A stretch of 64,000 bases of DNA. Origin: Litoreibacter albidus (lineage in GTDB: Bacteria; Pseudomonadota; Alphaproteobacteria; Rhodobacterales; Rhodobacteraceae). The stretch spans positions 168,501-232,500 of the forward strand of contig NZ_FNOI01000005.1 in the NCBI RefSeq assembly GCF_900107015.1, written 5' to 3'. The notes beneath the pieces were generated by a model. The model was not told the origin of the DNA. It ran no database searches and worked only from the letters and a program-made list of their open reading frames with translations. Position numbers and translations under genes: made by a program. Shown one piece after another: positions 7,887-17,248 of the stretch (within the stretch, counting starts at the first letter, position 1; every line of letters begins with the position of its first letter).

Positions 7887-9293
7887 ATGACACTGCTGAC
7901 CAAATTGCGCGAAATCGTGGGTGATTCCCATGTGCTTACGGATGCCGACACCGGCAAATACGACCACGACTGGACTGGAAAATATAAAGCCACGCCAATC
8001 GCCGTCATCCGTCCCGCCTCCACGCAAGAGGTCAGCGACGTCGTCAAAGCCTGCGCCGCGTCCAAAACCGCTATTGTGCCCGTGTCCGGCAACACCTCCC
8101 TCGCGGGCGGCACCTACGCCAAAGACGCCGTCATGATCTCAATGGAGCGCTTGAACGATATCCGTGAAATCCGCCCTGACGCCCGTATCGCCATCGTTGG
8201 TGCGGGGGCGGTTCTGTCGTCGATTCATGACGCCGCCGACGCGCATGATCTGGTATTTCCACTGACCTTCGGGGCCAAAGGCTCCGCGATGATCGGCGGC
8301 GCGCTCAGCACCAACGCGGGTGGCTCTAACGTGGTGCGCTATGGCTCCACCCGTGGCCTTTGCCTTGGCCTAGAGGTCGTGTTGCCCGACGGGCAAATCA
8401 TGAACCTGATGAGTGAGCTGCACAAAGACAACTCCGGCTATGATCTGAAAAACCTGATGATCGGGGCCGAAGGCACCCTTGGCCTGATCACTTCCGCCGT
8501 GGTGAAGCTGTTCCCGAAGCCCCGCGCCTATGCGACGGCCATGGTCGCGGTCCCCGCCCTGACGGACGCGCTGACGCTGCTCAACGACCTGCAAGCCGCC
8601 ACTGGCGGGCTGGTCGAGGCGTTTGAATACATGGATGCGCTCTACATCACGGACTACCTGACGATGTATCCCAAAGCCCGCACGCCCTTCGCCGACGCCC
8701 ATGACATCAACATCATGGTCGAGATTGGCGCCACCGCGCCCAGCCTGACGGATGTGCAACCCGACGGGACCGTACCGCTCATATCGCTGCTTGAAGAAAC
8801 GCTTGCCCCGATGATGGAAGACGGGCGCATTCTGGATGCCATTGTCGCCCAAAACGAGACCCAGCGTCGCGAGATGTGGGAGCGCCGCGAGGCCGCTGGC
8901 GAGGTCATGCTTTTGCGCAAACCGATGATCAACAACGACATCTGCCTGCCCGTCGATAAGGTCGCCACCTTCTTTGAACGCATCGACCTGCGCTTGGCGG
9001 ACCTCGACCCGAAGGCGCTCTATTCTTCTGTCAGCCACCTTGGCGACGGCAACATTCACTTCTTGGTGTTCCCCACCAAAGATGATGCCGGTCTTGTCGA
9101 TCTCCTGACCGAGGCCGTGGAGGAAGTCGTTCTGTCTCTCGGCGGCAGCTTCTCTGCAGAGCACGGGATCGGGCTGACCAAGAAGCCGTCCATGGCGCGG
9201 CGCAAAGACAAGGTGGCCCTTGGTGTGATGCGGGCGGTGAAGGCCGCAATCGACCCCGATAACATCATGAACCCGGGCAAGGTTTTGCCCTAG
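7887..9293 (+). CDS. FAD-binding oxidoreductase, GlcD/D-2-hydroxyacid dehydrogenase type
   Basis: A 468-residue flavoprotein of the vanillyl-alcohol-oxidase fold. The PP-loop VPVSGNTSLAGG and following GGALSTNAGGSNVVRYGSTR block bind FAD; the C-terminal SHLGDGNIHF and EHGIGLTKK are the substrate and metal region of D-lactate, D-2-hydroxyglutarate and glycolate dehydrogenases. The start is ATG 7887 with GGAG seven bases upstream, not an earlier ATG at 7836. No glcE or glcF lies next to it, so a single-subunit enzyme is likely. Its stop interlocks with that of the convergent HAD gene (CTAG). Confidence 0.88.
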   Translation: MTLLTKLREIVGDSHVLTDADTGKYDHDWTGKYKATPIAVIRPASTQEVSDVVKACAASKTAIVPVSGNTSLAGGTYAKDAVMISMERLNDIREIRPDARIAIVGAGAVLSSIHDAADAHDLVFPLTFGAKGSAMIGGALSTNAGGSNVVRYGSTRGLCLGLEVVLPDGQIMNLMSELHKDNSGYDLKNLMIGAEGTLGLITSAVVKLFPKPRAYATAMVAVPALTDALTLLNDLQAATGGLVEAFEYMDALYITDYLTMYPKARTPFADAHDINIMVEIGATAPSLTDVQPDGTVPLISLLEETLAPMMEDGRILDAIVAQNETQRREMWERREAAGEVMLLRKPMINNDICLPVDKVATFFERIDLRLADLDPKALYSSVSHLGDGNIHFLVFPTKDDAGLVDLLTEAVEEVVLSLGGSFSAEHGIGLTKKPSMARRKDKVALGVMRAVKAAIDPDNIMNPGKVLP

Positions 9294-9991
9294 GCCAACT
9301 CGGCGACCAACGCCTCCAACTCGCTCAGGTCTTTCATCACCCGAAACTTCGGGTGATCGACCGGCGCGTCGGCACGTTCCATTTCCCACTCGTATTTCGA
9401 CGGGACATGCACGCCCCAGCCGCCCGCCTCAATGGCGGGCACGACGTCCGATTTCATCGAATTCCCCACCATGATGGCGCGGTCCGGCCCGTGCCCGTGG
9501 CGCATGAAAGCGCGGATATATGTGCGCGGGGTTTTGTCGGCGACGATCTCAACGGCGTCAAACATCTCTCCCAAGCCCGATTGCGCCAGCTTGCGTTCCT
9601 GATCTAGCAAATCCCCCTTGGTGATCAGCACCAATCTGTAGTCGCGCCCCAAGGCCTCCACCGCCTCCTGCGCGTGGGGCAGCAGGTTCACCGGATGGCG
9701 CAGCATCTCCTGCCCAGCCTCGATAATGGTCTGGATAACCGTCGCAGGCACCTTTTCATCCGTCACCTCAATCGCGGTTTCGATCATGGACAGCATAAAG
9801 CCCTTGATGCCAAACCCGTAGTGGCCAAGGTTCTTGCGCTCCGACTGCAGCAGGCGCGCCGCAAGGTGGTCGGGGTCGGCATAGTCGCGCAGCAGATCGT
9901 AGAAAATATCTTGCGTCAGGCGGAAGAATTCCTCGTTCTGCCAAAGCGTGTCGTCAGCATCGAAGCCGATCGTGGTGATATTGTGACTCAT
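9290..9991 (-). CDS. HAD superfamily hydrolase
   Basis: A probable small-molecule phosphatase of 233 residues. Motif I is DADDTLW (nucleophile and acid Asp near residues 11 and 13), motif II LITKGD, motif III a Lys in ADKTPRTY, motif [15 protein letters not shown]. The helical cap sits between motifs I and II, as in YjjG-like and haloacid-dehalogenase-like members. ATG 9991 ([17 protein letters not shown]) places motif I near the N-terminus as normal for the family; a longer reading frame would add 30 unlikely residues. Confidence 0.85.
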   Translation of the reverse strand: MSHNITTIGFDADDTLWQNEEFFRLTQDIFYDLLRDYADPDHLAARLLQSERKNLGHYGFGIKGFMLSMIETAIEVTDEKVPATVIQTIIEAGQEMLRHPVNLLPHAQEAVEALGRDYRLVLITKGDLLDQERKLAQSGLGEMFDAVEIVADKTPRTYIRAFMRHGHGPDRAIMVGNSMKSDVVPAIEAGGWGVHVPSKYEWEMERADAPVDHPKFRVMKDLSELEALVAELA

Positions 9992-10104
9992 TTCACGCAG
10001 CGTCCCCCTTTTCTGGACTCGAGTGTCGCTTATATAGTAGGCCTCGCCAATCGAAAGTCTGTCGCCGCAAGGGAAAGCCAAAAGTGACCCCGTTTGAGAC
10101 CATC

Positions 10105-10425
10105 ATGTCTGACAAGGATGACGACGCCGAGGGGGATACCTCCGTTGTCACCAAGACCAAGCCAAAGACCAAGCGGCCACCGATGTATAAGGTGATGCTG
10201 CTGAACGACGACTACACACCGATGGAGTTCGTTGTCTTGGTGCTGGAAAAATTCTTCGGGATGAACCACGCCCAGTCGGTCGAGATTATGCTGACAGTCC
10301 ACAAAAAGGGGCTGGCCGTTGTTGGCGTGTTCGCCTTTGAAATTGCCGAAACCAAGGTTGCGCAGGTGATGGAATCCGCACGCCGCAACCAACATCCACT
10401 GCAATGCACGATGGAGAAAGAGTAG
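10105..10425 (+). CDS. clpS: ATP-dependent Clp protease adaptor ClpS
   Basis: Delivers N-end-rule substrates to ClpAP. The core [20 protein letters not shown], with the [10 protein letters not shown] ligand pocket, and [14 protein letters not shown] are diagnostic. ATG 10105 gives 106 residues; an in-frame GTG at 10084 would add MTPFETI and has a GGGA-like site, so the start is uncertain. The N-terminal tail is acidic and then Lys/Thr-rich, as in other alphaproteobacterial ClpS. No clpA is adjacent; the next gene is a methyltransferase 22 bases downstream. Confidence 0.95.
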   Translation: MSDKDDDAEGDTSVVTKTKPKTKRPPMYKVMLLNDDYTPMEFVVLVLEKFFGMNHAQSVEIMLTVHKKGLAVVGVFAFEIAETKVAQVMESARRNQHPLQCTMEKE

Positions 10426-10447
10426 GCCCCGCGCCTGCCAACCCCTT

Positions 10448-11458
10448 ATGACAGATACCCGTTTTTCACTGGCTTTGGACCAAGACCTCCTGAGCCTACC
10501 CGAAGGTGACGTCGCCGTGCTAAATCCCGCAGGCGACATGGACCTCAGCTTTGCCGATGCGGGCAAGCTGCATCTGAACCAAAGCTTCTATCCGGACCAC
10601 CAAGCATTGGCCTCGCGTGGCTTCAACGTCAGCGTTGATACGCCCGCGTCCGTCACGACCAGCCTTGTGATGTGCCACCGCGCCAAACCCGCCACCTTCG
10701 ACCTGATCGCCCGCGCCGTAGAGCAAACCGCCACCGGCGGCATCGTCGCTATTGAAGGCGCCAAGACTGATGGCGCGGAATCGGTATTGAAAGCCGTGCG
10801 CGCACGCTTTGATGGTGTAGAGGTTTATCCCAAAGCCCACGGCAAGCTGTTCTGGTTCGCCCGCCCCGAAACCCTGCCCGACATGTCGGATTGGGTCGCC
10901 AAACCCATCGCGCTTGAGGGCGGCTTTAGCACCTATCCGGGTGTGTTCTCAGCCGATGGCATCGACAAAGGCTCCGCGCTCTTGGCCGAGCATCTGCCGG
11001 ACCTCAAAGGACCTGTTGCCGACCTTGGCGCGGGCTGGGGCTATCTGGCACGCAAAATTCTCACCTCGGACGGGGTCAAATCGCTTGATCTGGTCGAGGC
11101 TGACCACCACGCGCTGGAAGCCGCCAAACGCAACATCACAGACCCGCGCGCGGCGTTCCATTGGGGCGATGTGACCTATCATGTTGGCAGTAACTACGCC
11201 GCCGTGGTCTCGAACCCGCCTTTCCACATCGGCCGCAAACCCGCGCCGGAGCTGGGGCAAATGTTCATCCGCCGCGCCGCTGATATGCTGATGCCCAAGG
11301 GCCAGTTCTGGATGGTTGCCAACCGCAACCTCCCCTATGAGCAAACGCTGAACGAACGGTTCGGGCAGGTAGACACCATCGCCCAAACCGCAGGCTTCAA
11401 AGTGATCTGTGCCCGCCGTCCGATGACTGCGGCGCAAAGCGCTCGCTCGAAACGCTAA
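10448..11458 (+). CDS. rsmC: Class I SAM-dependent methyltransferase, RsmC-like (16S rRNA m2G)
   Basis: A 336-residue protein with the two-domain organisation of RsmC/RlmG: a degenerate N-terminal methylase-like half and a C-terminal catalytic half. The SAM-binding glycine loop is DLGAGWGY (192-199), the acidic ribose ligand LVEADH (215-220), and the guanine-N2 motif NPPF is at 256-259. RsmC methylates G1207 of 16S rRNA in E. coli; the same target here is inferred. It lies 22 bases after clpS. Confidence 0.82.
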   Translation: MTDTRFSLALDQDLLSLPEGDVAVLNPAGDMDLSFADAGKLHLNQSFYPDHQALASRGFNVSVDTPASVTTSLVMCHRAKPATFDLIARAVEQTATGGIVAIEGAKTDGAESVLKAVRARFDGVEVYPKAHGKLFWFARPETLPDMSDWVAKPIALEGGFSTYPGVFSADGIDKGSALLAEHLPDLKGPVADLGAGWGYLARKILTSDGVKSLDLVEADHHALEAAKRNITDPRAAFHWGDVTYHVGSNYAAVVSNPPFHIGRKPAPELGQMFIRRAADMLMPKGQFWMVANRNLPYEQTLNERFGQVDTIAQTAGFKVICARRPMTAAQSARSKR

Positions 11459-11497
11459 AGCACCCTAGTTTGACCCTAACCAACCGGAGGCATGCCA

Positions 11498-12304
11498 ATG
11501 TCATTTTCCCTTTCTGGTAAGACCGCCATTGTTACCGGCGCCGCAAACGGGGTCGGCCTCGCTATCGCCCGCCACTTCATCTCCGAGGGCGCGAACGTCA
11601 TGATGGCGGACCGCGACGAGGATCAGCTCCGCGCCGAGATGGGCGACGTCGCTGGTGAAGACGGCCCTGCGCGCCTGTTCTCCTGTGATTTGCGCGAAAA
11701 GCTGTCTCAGGCAAACCTGCTGTCCGCAACCATCGACGCCTTTGACCGCGTGGATATCTTGGTCAACGCCTCCCGTCAGGTGCTCGCCACGGACCCGATG
11801 GACGACGAAGACGACTCTATTGAGCAGCTTTTGCAACAGAACCTGATGTCCGGCTTCCGCCTCAGCCAGTTGATTGCCAAGCGGATGATCAAGCAGGCCG
11901 AAGACGCCGAAGAAGGCGAAATGGCAGGCTCCATCGTCAACCTCTCGTCCATCGCCGCGCGGCGCTCGCGTCCGGGGCTGATGGGCTATTCAATCTCCTG
12001 CGCGGCGCTGGACCAGATGACGCGCACCATGGCCATCGCATTGGCGCCCCAACGTATCCGCGTGAACGCAGTCGCGTTCGGCTCCGTGATGAGTGCCAGC
12101 TTGAAGAACTCGCTCAAGGAAACCGACGACCTGCGCGAAGACATCGTGGCCCACACGCCCATGGGCCGCATCGCCCCCGCGTCAGAGGTGGCCGAGGCCG
12201 TTCAGTTCCTCTGCTCCCCCGCCGCGAACTTTATCACCGGCGAGATCATGACAGTGGATGGTGGCCGTGCGCTGCTCGACCCTGTGGGCACAGCAGCGCA
12301 CTAA
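11498..12304 (+). CDS. Atypical SDR-family protein lacking the catalytic lysine
   Basis: A 268-residue Rossmann-fold protein. Cofactor loop TGAANGVG (13-20) is normal, but the structural NNAG is NASR (90-93) and the catalytic YxxxK reads Y164-S-I-S-C168, with cysteine for lysine. The SSIAARR block and the C-terminal FITGEIMTVDGG are typical. GGAGG (11486-11490) sits 7 bases before ATG 11498, which is therefore preferred to ATG 11492, one base from that site. A standard short-chain dehydrogenase mechanism would be impaired; it may be a divergent reductase or a non-enzymatic NAD(P)-binding protein. Confidence 0.85.
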   Translation: MSFSLSGKTAIVTGAANGVGLAIARHFISEGANVMMADRDEDQLRAEMGDVAGEDGPARLFSCDLREKLSQANLLSATIDAFDRVDILVNASRQVLATDPMDDEDDSIEQLLQQNLMSGFRLSQLIAKRMIKQAEDAEEGEMAGSIVNLSSIAARRSRPGLMGYSISCAALDQMTRTMAIALAPQRIRVNAVAFGSVMSASLKNSLKETDDLREDIVAHTPMGRIAPASEVAEAVQFLCSPAANFITGEIMTVDGGRALLDPVGTAAH

Positions 12305-12313
12305 CCCGCGCTT

Positions 12314-14272
12314 CTACAGCGCGATACGGAACCGCGCAAAACCGTCGGGGCCGTCACCAGCGGCCTCGATCTTCACGCTTGTAACATCACCGATGTATTT
12401 GGTCGCAGCTGGTCCCGTGTCGAACAGCACGGACGTGCCCTCCAGCGGCGCAAACGTCCAGTTGGCATCCGCACGCGGGCTAACCGTGCCCTTATCAACG
12501 ATGTAGCGCACGATCACGTCACGGTTGGTGTCCGGCCCCTCAAACACAATGGTGTCGCCAGTGCCTGGGAAGCTGCCCCCACCCGATGCGCGGTAGTTGT
12601 TCGTCGCAATGATGAACTCCTGCGCGGGGTCAATCGGCTTGCCCTCAAACGTCAGGTTCACGATCCGGTTCGCGCCCTCGTTCAGCGGCTCCCCTTTGGC
12701 CGTAAACATCGACGGTTGCGACAGGTCGATCTGGTACTCCACCCCGTCGATCACATCGAAGTTGTAGCTTGGGAATTCCGGATCAAGCAGCACCTGATCC
12801 GCTTCACCTGCGGTCACTTGGTTGAACATCCCCGCAGAGCGTTCCAGCCAGCCTTTTACCTGCGCCCCCGTCACACGCACCGCGCGGACCGTGTTGGGGT
12901 ACAGATACAGGTCAGCCACGTTCTTGATCGCCACATCGCCCACGGGAACATCGGTAAAATACTCCGGCCCGCCACGGCCACCAGCCTTGAACGGCGCGGC
13001 GGCGGACAGGATCGGCAAGCCCTCGTGCTCCGTACCCTTCAGCTGCTCTTGGATGTACCAGATTTGCGCGTTGGACACGATTTGCACCGACGGGTCATCC
13101 GCCACCAAGGCAAAGTAGCTGTGCAAGGCGGCGTCCGTCTTGCCCACGGCGCGGCGCACATAGGCCAGCGTTTCTTCGTGCTCTTTGTTGACGGAGGCCA
13201 GAACCGCGTCGTCGCTTTCCACCAGCGCGGTGGTGGAGCGGTCTTCATTGCGCTTGGAGATCGGGCGCGCCTCCGACATATGCGACACGATTTTCCATTC
13301 GTTGCCGGAGCGTTCCAGCATCAGGTCGATCACCCCAAGGTGCGACCCCCAGAACCCGCCCATTGCAGCGGGCTTGCCGTGGATCGTGCCTTTTTCGGCG
13401 TCAACGCCGCCGATGTCCGCAAACTTCGGACCGGGGAACACAAGGTGGCTATGGCCGGTCAGGATCGCGTCGATCCCGTCCACCATTGCCAACGGAACTG
13501 AGGCATTCTCCATCCCGTCCGTGTGGTCCGCCGCCCCGATGCCGGAGTGGCTAAGTGCGATGATAATATCGGCGCCCTGCTCTTTCATCAAAGGCACATA
13601 CGCCTTGGCAGTATCCACGATGTCACGCGCCTGCACGTTGCCTTCCAGATGCTTGCGGTCCCAGTTCATCACCTGTGGCGGCACGAACCCGATAAGGCCT
13701 ACCTTGATCGGGTGGCTGTTGCCGTCCCCGTCCGTGACCGTGCGGTCAAGGATCACGAACGGCGGCAGCAAGGTTTTGTCCTTGGTCGGCTCCGCGCCCA
13801 TTTCCTTGACGATATTGGCGGACACCACAGGGAAGTTCGCGCCAGCCAGCGCCTTGTTCAAAAACTCCAGCCCGTAGTTGAATTCATGGTTGCCCAGCGT
13901 GGAGGCATCAAACCCCACGGCATTCATCGCTTGGATGACAGGGTGCATATCCCCGTCCTTCATCCCGCGCTCATAGGCGATGTAGTCGCCCATCGGGTTG
14001 CCTTGCAGGAAGTCGCCGTTGTCGATCAGCATGGAGTTCGTCGCCTCGGCACGGATCTCCCCGATGATGGACGCAGTGCGCGCCAACCCGACAGTGTCGA
14101 CCGGCTTGTCGGCGTAGTAATCATAGGGGAACACATGCACGTGCAAGTCAGTCGTTTCCATGATCCGCAGGTGGGCCTGATTGCCAGCCGCGCGGGCAGA
14201 AAACGGATGCACCGCAATCAGTGCGGCGGTCCCCATCAAGAAATGGCGGCGGTCAAATGTCAGCTTGGTCAT
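12314..14272 (-). CDS. cpdB: Bifunctional 2',3'-cyclic-nucleotide 2'-phosphodiesterase/3'-nucleotidase
   Basis: A 652-residue periplasmic enzyme that turns 2',3'-cyclic nucleotides into nucleosides and phosphate. The metallophosphoesterase motifs are [26 protein letters not shown] and LTGHSHLVF; the C-terminal 5'-nucleotidase domain has [13 protein letters not shown]. The N-terminus carries a twin-arginine-like signal (RRHFLMG, ending SARAAG), so Tat export is likely. I see no clear Pho box upstream. The convergent SDR ends 9 bases away. Confidence 0.92.
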   Translation of the reverse strand: MTKLTFDRRHFLMGTAALIAVHPFSARAAGNQAHLRIMETTDLHVHVFPYDYYADKPVDTVGLARTASIIGEIRAEATNSMLIDNGDFLQGNPMGDYIAYERGMKDGDMHPVIQAMNAVGFDASTLGNHEFNYGLEFLNKALAGANFPVVSANIVKEMGAEPTKDKTLLPPFVILDRTVTDGDGNSHPIKVGLIGFVPPQVMNWDRKHLEGNVQARDIVDTAKAYVPLMKEQGADIIIALSHSGIGAADHTDGMENASVPLAMVDGIDAILTGHSHLVFPGPKFADIGGVDAEKGTIHGKPAAMGGFWGSHLGVIDLMLERSGNEWKIVSHMSEARPISKRNEDRSTTALVESDDAVLASVNKEHEETLAYVRRAVGKTDAALHSYFALVADDPSVQIVSNAQIWYIQEQLKGTEHEGLPILSAAAPFKAGGRGGPEYFTDVPVGDVAIKNVADLYLYPNTVRAVRVTGAQVKGWLERSAGMFNQVTAGEADQVLLDPEFPSYNFDVIDGVEYQIDLSQPSMFTAKGEPLNEGANRIVNLTFEGKPIDPAQEFIIATNNYRASGGGSFPGTGDTIVFEGPDTNRDVIVRYIVDKGTVSPRADANWTFAPLEGTSVLFDTGPAATKYIGDVTSVKIEAAGDGPDGFARFRIAL

Positions 14273-14374
14273 ATCGGTCTCCCCGTTGTGTTTGCCTTAT
14301 TGAGCAACAGTTTACCCGAGTCCCACAACAGAATTCTAACAAAGAATACTTTCTCCTCCGAAAGAGGCACCAAC

Positions 14375-14405
14375 AAAAAACGCCGCCACCCAAAGGGCAG
14401 CGGCG
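14375..14405 (-). terminator. Rho-independent terminator of trcR
   Basis: On the minus strand an 11-bp stem (14395-14405 with 14381-14391, two G-T pairs) has a short AAA-type loop and is followed at once by six Ts. It lies 26 bases past the trcR stop. Confidence 0.88.
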
Positions 14406-14430
14406 CATCAATCATAAGCCTTAAGACAAC

Positions 14431-15186
14431 TTAATCGTCGTCTTCATCCGCGCTTGGGGCGTCGGGCAGGTTGAACAGGCTGTCGGCGTCAACCAGCAGG
14501 TTGTCGTCCTCTTCCTCGTCGTCATCCGCGTTGCCAGACAGCGTGAAGGTTTCCAGACCCGAAATCGCGGTTGGCAGTTCAGGCTCCTGCGGCAGGCCCA
14601 GCGATTGCTCTGTGGAGACCAGCTTGCGGCGCTCTTCGTCGCTCAGCGCGGTGCCCTCTTTCAGGCGCTTGGCGTTGGCTTTTTGGACAGCGGCGTCCAG
14701 CTCGGACTGCTTACACAGGCCCAAGGCAACCGGATCAATCGGCTGGATGTTGGCAATGTTCCAGTGCGTGCGCTCACGAATCGCGTTGATCGTCGGCTTG
14801 GTCGTACCCACCAGCTTGGACACCTGACCGTCGGTCAGCTCTGGGTGGAATTTCACCAGCCACAGGATGGACGCAGGGCGGTCCTGACGTTTGGACAGCG
14901 GCGTGTAGCGTGGGCCACGGCGCACTTCCTCGCCTTCGGCGGCAGCGTTGAATTTCAGTTGCAAGCGGTGCTTGCGGTTTTGCTCGGCTTTGTCGATCTC
15001 TTCTTGCGTCAGCTGGTTGTTCGCAATCGGGTCGAAACCCTTCACACCTTGCGCAACATCGCCGTCGGCGATGCCTTGGACTTCCAACTCGTGCAGGCCG
15101 CAAAACTCGGCGATCTGCATGAAGGTCAATGTGGTGTTATCCACGAGCCAGACGGCGGTGGCTTTCGCCATAATGGGTAGTGCCAT
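14431..15186 (-). CDS. trcR: Cell-cycle transcriptional regulator TrcR (DUF1013)
   Basis: A 251-residue protein of the DUF1013 family, almost confined to Alphaproteobacteria and described as the CtrA-linked, RNA-polymerase-associated regulator TrcR. Family blocks: KATAVWLVDNTTLTF near the start, FCGLHELEVQGIADG, and a helix-turn-helix-like LTDGQVSKLVGTTKPTINAI. The C-terminus is very acidic (EEEDDN and DEDDD). The start is ATG 15186, with AGGAG nine bases upstream; the longer frame from 15264 lacks support. It has its own strong terminator. Confidence 0.93.
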   Translation of the reverse strand: MALPIMAKATAVWLVDNTTLTFMQIAEFCGLHELEVQGIADGDVAQGVKGFDPIANNQLTQEEIDKAEQNRKHRLQLKFNAAAEGEEVRRGPRYTPLSKRQDRPASILWLVKFHPELTDGQVSKLVGTTKPTINAIRERTHWNIANIQPIDPVALGLCKQSELDAAVQKANAKRLKEGTALSDEERRKLVSTEQSLGLPQEPELPTAISGLETFTLSGNADDDEEEDDNLLVDADSLFNLPDAPSADEDDD

Positions 15187-15326
15187 TGTGCTTTCTCCTA
15201 ATTGCCGCAACTGCGGACACAACTTCCCCGTCACCCGGCTTAGGGGCTGTCCCGATTGGAACAAGTTCGTGATGTTGGGGAACTTGGACGCTATATAGAG
15301 GCGGATTGAGCGTAGGGGAAGAGAAA

Positions 15327-15959
15327 ATGCGAAAGTTGTTACTTGGGCTGATGCTGTGGGCCGCTCCGGTTTGGGCCAAGGGGGAGCGCGCAGGCGCCTT
15401 TGACTACTACGTTCTGGCGCTCAGCTGGTCGCCCACGTGGTGCGCTTTGGAAGGCGATGCACGCGGCGCAGATCAATGCGACGACCGCCACGACTACGGC
15501 TGGACGCTACACGGCCTGTGGCCCCAAAATGAACGCGGCTGGCCGTCCTACTGCCGCACATCCCACCGCGATGCCTCCCGTGGGCAAACGGGCGCTATGA
15601 CAGATATCATGGGGTCCGGCGGGTTGGCGTGGCACCAGTGGAAAAAGCACGGGCGCTGTTCCGGCCTGTCCGCTGCGGACTACTTCGACGCATCCCGCGC
15701 CGCCTATACGTCGGTTAAGCGCCCTGCGGTGTTTCGCAAACTCCAAGATGCGGTGAAGCTCCCCGCCAAGGTCGTGGAGGAGGCATTCCTCGAATCGAAT
15801 CCCGATCTCGTCGCCGATATGGTGACCATCACCTGCAAGAATCGCCGTATCCAAGAGGTGCGAATCTGCCTGACCAAGGATTTGGACCCCCGCCGCTGCG
15901 GAAAAGACGTGATAAATGACTGTTCCATGAGCAATGCCCTCCTTGATCCAATCCGTTGA
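15327..15959 (+). CDS. Secreted ribonuclease T2 family protein
   Basis: A 210-residue RNase with a signal peptide (MRKLLLGLMLWAAPVWA). The CAS I motif W-T-L-H62-G-L-W-P is intact; CAS II reads H103-Q-W-K-K-H108-G, so the histidines are present but the usual glutamate is glutamine. Six or more cysteines suggest disulphides and periplasmic or secreted action, giving 3'-nucleotides via cyclic intermediates; with CpdB nearby this would be an RNA-scavenging pair, though they are not in one operon. The start is ATG 15327 after GGGGAAGAG. Confidence 0.88.
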   Translation: MRKLLLGLMLWAAPVWAKGERAGAFDYYVLALSWSPTWCALEGDARGADQCDDRHDYGWTLHGLWPQNERGWPSYCRTSHRDASRGQTGAMTDIMGSGGLAWHQWKKHGRCSGLSAADYFDASRAAYTSVKRPAVFRKLQDAVKLPAKVVEEAFLESNPDLVADMVTITCKNRRIQEVRICLTKDLDPRRCGKDVINDCSMSNALLDPIR

Positions 15960-16219
15960 AAACACGGATAAAAACCGAAAAATGGGACAAAACTCATTTA
16001 AAATTGAGCCAACTTTTTCAAGTTTCCCCTCAAAATTGCCGCAAAGGTAGGGTATTCCTTACCTGTGCGGTACTTCCTGGGGGAAGGAAGCATATGTGTT
16101 TGTATCAGTCGGATTAGGCAAGTTGCGCTCGTGTTTAGCGCAGGTCCCATGTCCGACGCCTGATAGCTGATATCGGGCGGGGTCACGAGTTTGTAGTTTG
16201 CATTACCAGTAAATAGTTA
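15960..16219. other. Non-coding region with tandem hairpins
   Basis: No credible gene lies between the RNase T2 stop and the next terminator. The region holds a 5+5-bp stem (CCGCA-A-AGGTA, 16039-16049, with TACCT-G-TGCGG, 16060-16070), a second stem CTTCC/GGAAG (16073-16086), a small AACTT/AAGTT hairpin with a GAAA loop on the minus strand, and a GCGC-flanked loop near 16126-16141. A small RNA or the 3' end of the RNase mRNA is possible; nothing decides the strand. Confidence 0.35.
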
Positions 16220-16245
16220 GAGCCGGGTCGCCCCCGACCCGGCTC
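16220..16245 (-). terminator. Hairpin downstream of the quinone oxidoreductase gene
   Basis: A perfect 11-bp stem, GAGCCGGGTCG (16220-16230) with CGACCCGGCTC (16235-16245), and a 4-base loop. It sits 5 bases past the stop of the minus-strand oxidoreductase. The T run after it is poor, so termination may be partial or the stem may protect the 3' end. Confidence 0.65.
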
Positions 16246-16249
16246 ACTT

Positions 16250-17239
16250 CTACTCCACCTTCAGAACAATTTTCCCGATATGGGTAGAGCTTTCCATATG
16301 CGCGTGCGCCCGCGCCGCGTCTTCTAACGCGAACTCGCTATCCATCACTGGCGCGATCTTGCCGTCGTCCAGCAACGGCCAGACGACACGCCGCAACTCC
16401 TCAGCAATACCTGCCTTCGCCGCGTCACTTTGCGGGCGCAGGGTCGATCCCGTGATCGTCAGGCGACGCATCATAAGCTGGGCAAAGTTCAGCTCCACCT
16501 TCGGACCTTCCAGAAAGGCGATCTGCACCAGTCGCCCGTCGTCCGCCAACGCCTTGACGTTGCGCGGCAGATACTCCCCGCCCACCATGTCCAAAATCAG
16601 GTTCGCGCCGCCCTCGGCTTTGATCACGTCGACAAAATCCGCCTCGCGGTAATTTATCGCCTGCTCCGCGCCAAGGCGCAGGCACGCCGCGCATTTCTCG
16701 TCTGAACCGGCGGTGGTAAACACCCGCGCGCCCATCGCTTTGGCCAGTTGGATCGCGGTTGTCCCGATGCCCGACGATCCGCCGTGCACCAAGAACAATT
16801 CCCCCGCTGTCAGCCCGCCGCGCATGACCACGTTCGAGTAGACGGTAAAGAATGTCTCCGGCAGCGCCGCCGCTTGCGCCATGCTCATCCCCGTGGGTAT
16901 TGGCAAACAATGCGCGGCGGGGGTGCGGACGTATTCGGCATAACCACCGCCCGGCAACAGGGCGCAAACATCGTCGCCGACCGCCACCCCCGTGACACCG
17001 TCACCGATCGCGGCCACCGTTCCCGCCCCTTCCAAGCCGGGCAAGGGCGACGCACCTTCGGGCGGGTTGTACAAGCCCGCGCGCTGCAAGGCATCAGGGC
17101 GGTTCACCCCAGCATAGGCCAGCTTTATCAACACCTCCCCGCGCCGCGGGGCGGGCACTGGCGCGGTCGCCGCTTGCAATACATCTGGGGCACCGGGCGT
17201 GGTGATTTCCACCGCCCGCATCATCTGTGGAAGCGCCAT
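16250..17239 (-). CDS. NAD(P)H-quinone oxidoreductase, zinc-free MDR family
   Basis: A 329-residue medium-chain reductase of the QOR/zeta-crystallin/PIG3 class, reducing quinones or enones with NADPH. Visible blocks: AYAGVNRPDALQRAG, LEGAGTVAAIGDGVTG, LVHGGSSGIGTTAIQLAKAM (the cofactor loop) and ILDMVGGEYLPRN. The catalytic-zinc cysteines of alcohol dehydrogenases are absent. The gene follows coq9 by 9 bases, its AAGGA ribosome site overlapping the coq9 stop, so a link to quinone metabolism is plausible. Confidence 0.88.
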   Translation of the reverse strand: MALPQMMRAVEITTPGAPDVLQAATAPVPAPRRGEVLIKLAYAGVNRPDALQRAGLYNPPEGASPLPGLEGAGTVAAIGDGVTGVAVGDDVCALLPGGGYAEYVRTPAAHCLPIPTGMSMAQAAALPETFFTVYSNVVMRGGLTAGELFLVHGGSSGIGTTAIQLAKAMGARVFTTAGSDEKCAACLRLGAEQAINYREADFVDVIKAEGGANLILDMVGGEYLPRNVKALADDGRLVQIAFLEGPKVELNFAQLMMRRLTITGSTLRPQSDAAKAGIAEELRRVVWPLLDDGKIAPVMDSEFALEDAARAHAHMESSTHIGKIVLKVE

Positions 17240-17248
17240 GACTGATCC

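Noticed and set aside
15187..15264. N-terminal extension of trcR by 26 codons
   Set aside because: The ATG at 15186 has a good AGGAG site and gives the conserved family start.
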